The position numbers and the translations under genes were made by a program. Below are positions 1 to 5,295 of a DNA stretch of 6,241 nucleotides, in pieces; positions within the stretch are counted from its first letter, which is position 1; every line of letters starts with the position of its first letter. The DNA is taken from NCBI GenBank assembly GCA_018054805.1, contig JAGPIU010000064.1:1-6241 (forward strand), written 5' to 3'. This DNA comes from Paludibacter sp. GTDB lineage: Bacteria; Bacteroidota; Bacteroidia; Bacteroidales; Paludibacteraceae. Under the pieces are notes generated by a model. That model was not told the DNA's origin, did no database searches, and saw only the letters and a program-made list of their open reading frames with translations.

Positions 1-317
1 CCGATAGGGTCAAGCGGATAAATCATTTTGTTGCCGTTGAAAAATGCCGCATTGTTACCAATGTTTATAGTTCTGTTGCTGTTGTTTATCACTTTTATGG
101 CAACCAGTTTAAGGTCTTTTCTCCTCTCATTGTTTGCAAATTTTTTGTTGCCTGTTTTTCTCAAAATATCGTATTGATAATACAGTCCGATTTGGTCGTG
201 TTCATTGCTTGCATAATAATTAAGTTTTTGCGGCTTTATTAACTTATACGGTTGAGCACAGCCGTTCAGCAGCATTACAAGCGCACATATTGTGCTGATA
301 AATAAGAGTTTTTTCAT
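1..317 (-). CDS. Lipoprotein, N-terminal part (cut by left edge)
   Basis: An open frame starts at ATG 317 and runs without a stop to the window edge, giving 105 complete codons. The start MKKLLFISTICALVMLLNGC is a typical lipoprotein signal: two lysines, a hydrophobic stretch, and a lipobox LNGC with the acceptor cysteine at residue 20. The mature protein would begin CAQPYKL and be lipid-anchored in the envelope. No run of acidic residues follows the cysteine, so the usual surface-export signal of Bacteroidota lipoproteins is not obvious. Residues about 70-103 (LVAIKVINNSNRTINIGNNA, then FFNGNKMIYPLDP) read like beta-strands of an Ig-like sandwich, of the sort found in DUF4352-type lipoproteins; that is inference from pattern only. 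The gene follows the repeat-protein gene on the same strand after 123 nt, with no clear promoter or terminator between, so co-transcription is possible. Function unknown. Confidence 0.8.
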   Translation of the reverse strand, partial: MKKLLFISTICALVMLLNGCAQPYKLIKPQKLNYYASNEHDQIGLYYQYDILRKTGNKKFANNERRKDLKLVAIKVINNSNRTINIGNNAAFFNGNKMIYPLDPI

Positions 318-326
318 ATTGGAATG

Positions 327-362
327 TAGTTTGTAGTTTTATGAGATATAGTTTTTTAGTTT
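327..362 (-). repeat. Four AAACTA hexamers upstream of the lipoprotein start
   Basis: On the minus strand the hexamer AAACTA occurs four times, at 357-362, 349-354, 334-339 and 327-332, within 10-45 nt of the lipoprotein ATG. They form two close pairs (7-8 nt apart within a pair, 22-23 nt between corresponding members, about two helical turns). This could be a protein-binding site or part of the 5' leader. The region is AT-rich, so chance is a real alternative. Confidence 0.35.
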
Positions 363-440
363 GAGAAACCTGTTTGAAAAATGGTTATCCGTTAAGCGAC
401 CTTTGATAATTTAATGGACTTGTTTTTCATTTCCGGTTTT

Positions 441-1316
441 CTATTCCTGCATGCCGCGAAGCAATTGAAGCAGTATGTAGGGCAAGTCACTGAACAGTTC
501 TGCACTGTAATCGGCCGGATTGTCAGGATACTCAGGCAGATATTCGGCAAGTTTGAGTGCCTGCGGATTTTTTACAATCGTATGTCCGAAAATATCGGTT
601 TCGATACTGGCTATCACTTTTCCATCCGCATCTTTTACCAGCTTTTTGCCAAAAATATCGGTTTCGAACGACATTGCTTTTCGCCCGTTTTTGTCTTTTA
701 TTATGGTGTTTCCAAAAATATCGGTTTCGTAACTGATAATGCGGTTCAGTCTCCCGTCTTTGACTATGATTCTCCCGAAAATATCGGTTTCGTACCGCAA
801 TATAATATCTCCCCGGTTATCTTTTACAATTGTATTACCAAAGATGTCTTTTCCATAACTTATTTGTCGCATACCATCCTTGTCTTTGATTATCGTATTG
901 CCAAAAATGTCTTTTTCGGCACTGGCAATGCGCCTTCCATTGCCGTTTTTTACCACTTTGTTTCCAAAAATATCGGTTTCGTAGCTTACTACAGTCTGCC
1001 CTCGTTCATTTTTGACTACTGTATTTCCAAAAATATCTTTTTCGTAACTGGCTATGCGTTGTCCACGGTCGTTTTCAATAACCGTATTTCCAAAGATGTC
1101 TTTTCTGTACACAGACACTATCTGTCCCTCGCCGTTTTTTACAATACGGCGCCCGAAAGCATCGTGCGAAATTGAGGAAATTACCTTTCCATGCTGATCT
1201 GTGAGAATGGTGTCGCCAAAAATATTGACTGAAATTTTGGTTTCTAAGTCGCTGGTCTGACTTTGGGATGTCAGTGCTGCCAAAATAAATGCCAGCGTGT
1301 AGATGATTCTTTTCAT
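441..1316 (-). CDS. Exported protein of eleven 21-residue YD-like repeats
   Basis: The 291-residue product opens with a signal peptide (MKRIIYTLAFILAALTSQSQ), probably cut after residue 20, with no lipobox cysteine, so it is expected in the periplasm or outside the cell. Residues 31-250 are a tandem array of 21-residue units beginning at 31, 52, 73, 94, 115, 136, 157, 178, 199, 220 and 241 (the last one half-length). Each unit starts DIFGN (variants NIFGD, DAFGR, DIFGR, DIFGK, DIFGH), then two aliphatic residues, K-D/N, two variable residues and usually G, an aliphatic patch, and ends S-Y-E-T/K. The alternation suggests paired beta-strands with DxxG turns, like YD/RHS repeats, but there is no RHS core motif and no C-terminal toxin. 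Residues 251-291 form a non-repeat tail (EYLPEYPDNPADY, then FSDLPYILLQLLRG) that may include a helix. No type IX sorting domain is visible. Transcription likely starts from the -7 element at 1364-1371. I do not recognise the family; a structural or ligand-binding envelope protein is a guess. Confidence 0.85.
   Translation of the reverse strand: MKRIIYTLAFILAALTSQSQTSDLETKISVNIFGDTILTDQHGKVISSISHDAFGRRIVKNGEGQIVSVYRKDIFGNTVIENDRGQRIASYEKDIFGNTVVKNERGQTVVSYETDIFGNKVVKNGNGRRIASAEKDIFGNTIIKDKDGMRQISYGKDIFGNTIVKDNRGDIILRYETDIFGRIIVKDGRLNRIISYETDIFGNTIIKDKNGRKAMSFETDIFGKKLVKDADGKVIASIETDIFGHTIVKNPQALKLAEYLPEYPDNPADYSAELFSDLPYILLQLLRGMQE
567..1226 (-). repeat. 63-bp tandem coding repeat, about 10.5 units
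   Basis: This is the DNA behind the 21-residue protein repeat. The spacing is exactly 63 bp with no insertions or deletions across the array. The best conserved DNA segment reads CCaaaaatatc on the plus strand and recurs near 588, 651, 714, 777, 840, 903, 966, 1029, 1092, 1155 and 1218 in variant forms. The DIFG segment is spelled with different synonymous codons (GAT/GAC, ATT/ATC, TTT/TTC, and all four GGN codons), so the array is old and kept at protein level, not a fresh slippage product. Confidence 0.9.
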
Positions 1317-1363
1317 AATGATACTGAATGCAGAGGTTATGTCGGTTGTGAAATTTTATGCGA

Positions 1364-1393
1364 CAAAGTTAATAAGTTTTCGTTAATGTGAAA
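1364..1393 (-). promoter_or_regulatory. Candidate promoter of the repeat-protein gene
   Basis: On the minus strand 1371-1364 reads TAACTTTG, a full match to the Bacteroidota -7 consensus TAnnTTTG. A TTTC at 1393-1390 lies 18 nt upstream, in the place of the -33 TTTG/TTG, which it matches imperfectly. The predicted transcript start near 1358 would give a leader of about 40 nt. The motif is short and could arise by chance, but it sits in the right place in a non-coding gap between the hisC terminator and the start codon. Confidence 0.5.
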
Positions 1394-1492
1394 GGCTTTT
1401 CCGATTTATTTTTTGTGAATAGTAAAATATTCAGACAATGAAGCTTTATAAGGGCTTAATAAGTTCTTTAGCGATTATTTATGAGTTGGCAC

Positions 1493-1529
1493 AAAAAAAA
1501 CGCCTGATACATTTTGAGTGTATCAGGCG
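1493..1529 (-). terminator. Intrinsic terminator of hisC
   Basis: On the minus strand a perfect stem CGCCTGATACA / TGTATCAGGCG (11 bp, arms 1519-1529 and 1501-1511) closes a 7-nt loop CTCAAAA and is followed at once by eight T residues (1500-1493). It starts 31 nt beyond the hisC stop codon. There is no T-run on the plus-strand side, so it acts in one direction and separates the his genes from the repeat-protein gene. Confidence 0.95.
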
Positions 1530-1542
1530 ATAAGTGCTGAAG

Positions 1543-1560
1543 CGGAAATTGGTATTTCCG
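1543..1560 (-). other. Small hairpin directly after the hisC stop codon
   Basis: Immediately after the TAA of hisC, the minus strand reads CGGAAAT-ACCA-ATTTCCG, a perfect 7-bp stem with a 4-nt loop. No T-run follows, so it is not itself an intrinsic terminator. Together with the terminator at 1493-1529 it makes two tandem hairpins in the hisC 3' untranslated region, and it may protect the mRNA end or simply be incidental. Confidence 0.5.
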
Positions 1561-2601
1561 TTAGTAGCGTAGTTTCCGTATTTCGCTAATAAGTGCCTGG
1601 TTTTCTTCAGGTGTCCCTACGGTAATGCGCAGGCAATCGTTGCACAGTGTTACTTTTGAACGATCGCGTACAATGATTGATTTTTTTACCAGAATATTAT
1701 ACACATGAATGGCGCCATCCACCTTTACCAGGACAAAGTTTGCATCCGATGGATATACTTCCATTACCATTGGCAGTGTTTTTAGTTGCTCTATCAACTT
1801 TGTGCGCTGTTCTTTTATTTGTTCTACCCATTCCTGTACCTGAACTACAGAGCTCTTTTTTAGTGCTTTTTGTATATGCTCCTGAGTCAGAATATTGATG
1901 TTGTAAGGATATTTAATTTTGTTGAGTACCGAAATGATTTCTTCGGATGCAAAGGCCATGCCCAAACGAACACCGGCATTGGCCCATGCTTTTGAGAATG
2001 TTTGAAGAATAACCAGGTTAGGGAATTCTTTCAGATATTTGATGTAACTTTCGCGTTCCGAAAAATCAATATAAGCTTCGTCGATCACCACAATGCCACG
2101 GAACCAGCGAAGTACTTTCAGCACTTCGTCGCTGTTGAGACTGTTCGAGGTTGGATTGTTGGGTGAGCAAAGCCAGATAATTTTTGTACGGGCATTGGTG
2201 CCATCCATTACACGATAAGCTTCAATGTCGAAATTGCTGTTGAGCATTACCTGACGGTAAGTGACATTGTTGATGTCGGCGCATACGCGATACATACCGT
2301 ATGTAGGTTCTATGGCTACTACATTGTCCACATCGGGCTCGCAAAATGCACGATAAAGCAGGTCGATGGCTTCGTCGCTTCCATTGCCCAGAAATATGTT
2401 CGATACGGGCACATGTTTGATAGCCGATATCTGCTCTTTCAGTTTTAGCTGATGTGGATCGGGATATCGGTTGTATGGACTGTTGTACGGACTTTCGTTG
2501 GCATCCAGATAGACGGAGGCCTGACCCTTGAACTCATCGCGGGCACATGAATAGGGCTTAAGATTGAGGATATTTTCTCTTAACAATTCTTTCAGGTTCA
2601 T
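1561..2601 (-). CDS. hisC: Histidinol-phosphate aminotransferase
   Basis: The 346-residue product is a fold-type I, PLP-dependent aminotransferase. It transfers the amino group of glutamate to imidazole acetol phosphate, giving histidinol phosphate, in the cytoplasm. The family landmarks are all present in order: LDANESPYNSPYNRYPDP (32-49), FLGNGSDEAID (70-80), CSPNNPTSN (145-153, with the PLP-contacting Asn148), VIDEAYIDF (172-180, with Asp174 facing the pyridine nitrogen and Tyr177), TFSKAWANAGVRLG (201-214, with Lys204 as the Schiff-base lysine and Arg212 contacting phosphate), and LRITVGT (324-330, with Arg325 for the substrate carboxylate). Length is normal for HisC. The YPDP and LDANE motifs favour HisC over aspartate or aromatic aminotransferases, and the hisD upstream supports this. 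Start ATG at 2601 fits the family N-terminus; no Shine-Dalgarno is seen. hisC is the last gene before a strong terminator; hisB, often next in this phylum, is absent. Confidence 0.95.
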   Translation of the reverse strand: MNLKELLRENILNLKPYSCARDEFKGQASVYLDANESPYNSPYNRYPDPHQLKLKEQISAIKHVPVSNIFLGNGSDEAIDLLYRAFCEPDVDNVVAIEPTYGMYRVCADINNVTYRQVMLNSNFDIEAYRVMDGTNARTKIIWLCSPNNPTSNSLNSDEVLKVLRWFRGIVVIDEAYIDFSERESYIKYLKEFPNLVILQTFSKAWANAGVRLGMAFASEEIISVLNKIKYPYNINILTQEHIQKALKKSSVVQVQEWVEQIKEQRTKLIEQLKTLPMVMEVYPSDANFVLVKVDGAIHVYNILVKKSIIVRDRSKVTLCNDCLRITVGTPEENQALISEIRKLRY

Positions 2602-2709
2602 TTTTATATATTTGTGGAGTTAGAATAATACAGTAACAGGGATGTAAAAACACTTTGGATGTATTTACAACGTAACAAAACAGATGCCTGTACATAGTCA
2701 AACAAACTG

Positions 2710-2717
2710 CAAATTTA
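2710..2717 (-). promoter_or_regulatory. Weak candidate -7 element in the hisD-hisC gap
   Basis: The 197-nt gap 2602-2798 between hisD and hisC has no convincing gene. On the minus strand 2717-2710 reads TAAATTTG, matching TAnnTTTG, but no TTG lies 17-23 nt upstream. If used, it would give hisC its own transcript with a leader of about 100 nt. The gap also holds a direct repeat GGATGTA (plus strand 2640-2646 and 2657-2663). No terminator-like hairpin with a T-run is seen after hisD, so read-through from hisD remains the simpler view. Confidence 0.25.
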
Positions 2718-2798
2718 TAAATCCAAAGGTTAAAGAGGGGGTCGGGTCAACTTTAAATAACAAACATTATCAGATAGATACAATCGGTATAGCTCTTC

Positions 2799-4115
2799 TC
2801 AGCGACGATGGCTGTTTTCTCTTTCGAATACATCCTCCTCTTCGTCGAGTCGGATTTTTACCGCATTGCTGTGTGCCTGTAATTCTTCGTTTTCGGCCAT
2901 CAGAATAATGGCGTTGCTCAGGTTTGTAAGTCCTTCCTTTGTTATTTGCTGAAAGGTTACTTTACGTAAATAGCTGTCAAGGTTTACGCCGTTATAGGCT
3001 TTGGCGTAACCATTAGTAGGTAAGGTATGATTAGTACCCGATGCGTAATCGCCGGCACTTTCGGGAGTGTAATTTCCCAGAAATACCGAGCCTGCATTTA
3101 CAATATTAGCTGCTACACCCATATAGTACTGAGTACAAATAATAAGGTGCTCGGGTGCATATTCGTTCGTCATTTCTACTGCTTCGTTCAAATTCTTTAG
3201 CAGAATTATTTTGCTGTTGTCGAGTGCTTTACGGGCAAGTTCCTTGCGGGGAAGTTGTTCTAATTGTAACGCTATTTGCTCCTGTACTTTTTCAATAATC
3301 GCTTCGTCGACAGTAATCAGTATCGACTGACTATCTACTCCATGTTCGGCCTGCGATAGCATATCGGCTGCCACAAAAGCCGGATTGGCTGAGGCGTCGG
3401 CCAGCACTTCCACTTCCGAAGGACCTGCAGGCATGTCGATAGCCACATCGCGCAACGAAACGAGTTGCTTGGCGGCGGTCACATACTGATTGCCGGGTCC
3501 GAAAATTTTATATACTTTCGGAACAGTTTCGGTACCATAGGCCATTGCGCCAATAGCTTGTGTGCCACCAATTTTAAAAATACGGTGAACACCTGCTACT
3601 TTTGCTGCATAAAGCACTGCCGGGTGTACTTTTCCGTCTTTTCCCGGAGGTGTACAAAGCACTACCTGTTTACATTCGGCAATCTGAGCCGGAATGCCGA
3701 GCATCAGCACAGTGGAGAACAAAGGTGCAGTTCCTCCCGGTACGTATAGTCCTACTTTTTCGATAGGAATGGCTTTTTGCCAGCAATATACACCGGGCGA
3801 TGTCTGTATCTCAGGCAAATCCTGTAGTTGTTCGACATGAAATTTCCAGATATTACGACGCGCCATTTCTATGGCCTGACGCAAAGGTACAGGCACCAAT
3901 TTTACGGCTTCTTCAATTTCTTCAGCACTCACCTCAATACTCTCAGGAGCTACTTTGTCAAACTGAAGGGTGTATTCTCTGACAGCCTCATCGCCACGAT
4001 GTCGCACATCGTCGAGTACTTTCTGTACAGTGCCGAAAAGAGCGGTACTGTCGAAAACAGGACGAGCCAGAATTTCTGACCATTGTTCGCGGGCGGGATA
4101 TCTGAAAATTTGCAT
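2799..4115 (-). CDS. hisD: Histidinol dehydrogenase
   Basis: This enzyme oxidises L-histidinol to L-histidine in two NAD+-dependent steps, using one zinc per active site; it is cytoplasmic and normally a dimer. I place the start at ATG 4115 (MQIFRYPAREQW), giving 438 residues; the frame can be extended to a TTG at 4127, but the ATG start matches the usual length and N-terminus. In this numbering the zinc ligands are Gln255 and His258 (in LSQAEHG), Asp356 (in SAGDYASGTNHTLPT) and His415 (in ELQAHSNAV), and the catalytic pair is Glu322-His323 (in EYAPEHLI). Other hallmarks are GLYVPGG (122-128), FGPGNQYVTAAK (205-216) and DMPAGPSEV (227-235). All catalytic residues are intact. It ends in a charged tail (DEEEDVFERENSHRR) just before TGA. 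hisC follows after 197 nt on the same strand; a candidate promoter lies just upstream. Confidence 0.97.
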   Translation of the reverse strand: MQIFRYPAREQWSEILARPVFDSTALFGTVQKVLDDVRHRGDEAVREYTLQFDKVAPESIEVSAEEIEEAVKLVPVPLRQAIEMARRNIWKFHVEQLQDLPEIQTSPGVYCWQKAIPIEKVGLYVPGGTAPLFSTVLMLGIPAQIAECKQVVLCTPPGKDGKVHPAVLYAAKVAGVHRIFKIGGTQAIGAMAYGTETVPKVYKIFGPGNQYVTAAKQLVSLRDVAIDMPAGPSEVEVLADASANPAFVAADMLSQAEHGVDSQSILITVDEAIIEKVQEQIALQLEQLPRKELARKALDNSKIILLKNLNEAVEMTNEYAPEHLIICTQYYMGVAANIVNAGSVFLGNYTPESAGDYASGTNHTLPTNGYAKAYNGVNLDSYLRKVTFQQITKEGLTNLSNAIILMAENEELQAHSNAVKIRLDEEEDVFERENSHRR

Positions 4116-4143
4116 AAAAATATTCAACTAAAAAATTAGCTCA

Positions 4144-4151
4144 CAAAAATA
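4144..4151 (-). promoter_or_regulatory. Candidate -7 element for hisD
   Basis: On the minus strand 4151-4144 reads TATTTTTG, a full match to TAnnTTTG. A start about 6 nt downstream would give a leader near 22 nt before ATG 4115, which also argues against the TTG at 4127 as the start codon. No clear TTG is found at the -33 position. The stretch is very AT-rich, so the match is only moderately informative. Confidence 0.4.
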
Positions 4152-4220
4152 CTTTATTTTTTTATATTTCAGCCCCCCGAAATGTTATAAAATCACGCTC
4201 AAAGGGTACTTTAACGTTTT

Positions 4221-4260
4221 GTGCCCGTATTACAGAATAATTATTCCATAATACGGGCAC
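4221..4260 (-). terminator. 40-nt hairpin after the porin gene, no U-run
   Basis: Arms GTGCCCGTATTA and TAATACGGGCAC (4249-4260 and 4221-4232) are a perfect 12-bp inverted repeat, 17 nt beyond the porin stop codon. Inside, on the minus strand, TG faces TG, giving U-G and G-U wobble pairs, then GAAT/ATTC closes an AATT loop. The porin-strand RNA therefore forms an 18-bp uninterrupted stem, whereas the opposite strand has two C-A mismatches. The sequence after it on the minus strand is AAAACGTT, so there is no T-run. It may stop transcription by a non-standard route, protect the 3' end of the porin mRNA, or be a protein-binding site upstream of hisD. Confidence 0.55.
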
Positions 4261-4277
4261 AGAAAATGTATAATTAT

Positions 4278-5282
4278 TTAAAATCTGACTACGAATTCAG
4301 CTACAAACTTGTTGTCGGAATTTGGAATCCCGACTCCGTAAAAATACTGTTCGTAGTTGAGACGAATATCATTCAGAAACGGTTTAGCCAAACTAATGGT
4401 GATGCCGCCTGTAATACGTGAGCGGGCAATGTCGGGTGCAATAAGTGTTCCTGCTGAATCGAATTTTTTGTTTTCGGTCATCATGTCGTAACGTATGCCC
4501 GGAGTAATTTTGGTGATGTTTTTGCTTTTGGGAGTGGCAATGTTGTAAGCTGCAAAACCAAAGAAACCCTGTGTGGGAGTATAGAGGTTGTTTTCGTATG
4601 TTTTGTAAAAATATTCACTTTCGAGATGCAGATTTTCAATGTCGTACATAATGCCTCCGCTGTAAAGATTCATCCGAAGTCCTGATGGATTAATTGAGTT
4701 TACATCGACCGACAGTTCGAGCGATTTTACGGGGCGAATCACCGAACGAAGCACATAACTAAGTTCGTTGGTTTTGCGCCACGATTTTTGATTATAAAGC
4801 CCCGTACCATTGTATACACCTGCCTGAAATGAAAGAGGAAATTCGGTAAAGTTTTCAAATTCGAAAGTGGCTCCCACATCTCTCAGTCCGGTGAGCTGTT
4901 TCCCTATAAACGAGCGGTTTGCAAAGTAAAGCTGATGCGGCGAACGCAGATTGTCGGTGCTGAAAGGAACTTTTTGCTGGCCTATGGTAAAATGCCACCA
5001 TTTCGACGGTTGCAGGCGCAGATAGGCATCGAGCATTTTGGTTGCACCTTCGTCCGAAAGATCAATTTCAGCTTTGTAATTCACAATGGGGCTGAAATTT
5101 CCTCTGATACTGAATCGTGCGTTTCGCACCTGAAAACGATGTTCGGCATCGTTGGTGTTGTACTCGTATTTGGCTCTGATAGTCCCATCAATCTGCGGCT
5201 CGTAACTTGTCTGAGCTTTCAATTGAATTGAGCTGAAAATGAAAACACACACAAAAGCTATTGGTTTTATTGCCCGTTTCAT
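4278..5282 (-). CDS. Outer-membrane porin, Porin_O_P-like (phosphate-selective porin O/P family)
   Basis: The 334-residue product carries a signal peptide (residues 1-24, ending LKAQ) and ends in the aromatic C-terminus EFVVRF, the signal for beta-barrel insertion into the outer membrane. The body alternates polar and hydrophobic residues with many aromatics, as expected for about sixteen beta-strands. Family-like landmarks come in the usual order: VRNARFSIRG (52-61), LDAYLRL (84-90), IGQQKVPFSTDNL (100-112), the NRSF segment (122-125), RDVGATFEF (134-142) and GVYNGTG (155-161). It is shorter than many members of the family, which often exceed 400 residues, though the barrel looks complete. 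The name says phosphate, but many Bacteroidota members have unknown substrates, so specificity is not claimed. It lies 13 nt after the HAD gene and is almost certainly co-transcribed with it. Start ATG 5282 gives a proper signal peptide. Confidence 0.85.
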   Translation of the reverse strand: MKRAIKPIAFVCVFIFSSIQLKAQTSYEPQIDGTIRAKYEYNTNDAEHRFQVRNARFSIRGNFSPIVNYKAEIDLSDEGATKMLDAYLRLQPSKWWHFTIGQQKVPFSTDNLRSPHQLYFANRSFIGKQLTGLRDVGATFEFENFTEFPLSFQAGVYNGTGLYNQKSWRKTNELSYVLRSVIRPVKSLELSVDVNSINPSGLRMNLYSGGIMYDIENLHLESEYFYKTYENNLYTPTQGFFGFAAYNIATPKSKNITKITPGIRYDMMTENKKFDSAGTLIAPDIARSRITGGITISLAKPFLNDIRLNYEQYFYGVGIPNSDNKFVAEFVVRF

Positions 5283-5295
5283 TAGCTGTAAAAGA

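Noticed and set aside
414..1175. A 253-codon open frame on the plus strand, antisense to the repeat-protein gene.
   Set aside because: It mirrors the 63-bp repeats: because the codons on the minus strand repeat in phase, the antisense frame stays open by the same period. It has no signal peptide, no promoter and no recognisable domain, while the minus-strand product has a clean signal peptide and conserved motif.
567..1226. Regularly spaced repeats as a CRISPR array.
   Set aside because: The repeats are contiguous, coding and in frame, with no unrelated spacers, and the conserved part is degenerate at synonymous sites.
1438..1533. A 31-codon plus-strand frame beginning MKLYKGLISSLAIIYELAQ.
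   Set aside because: It runs straight through the hisC terminator stem and T-run, and no exact TAnnTTTG element lies upstream (the nearest, at 1407-1415, has one base too many). It is too short to support without homologues.
2607..2614. TATATTTG on the plus strand, a match to the -7 consensus.
   Set aside because: It points into the antisense strand of the hisD-hisC gap, where no plus-strand gene exists; the local AT-richness explains it.
2684..2908. A 74-codon plus-strand frame in the hisD-hisC gap.
   Set aside because: Its second half overlaps the hisD 3' end antisense, it has low-complexity composition and no recognisable start signals or domain.
4166..4183. Short inverted repeat ATTTC / GAAAT around a C6 run upstream of hisD.
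   Set aside because: Only 5 bp of stem, AT-rich, and no T-run on either side; not enough to call a terminator or operator.
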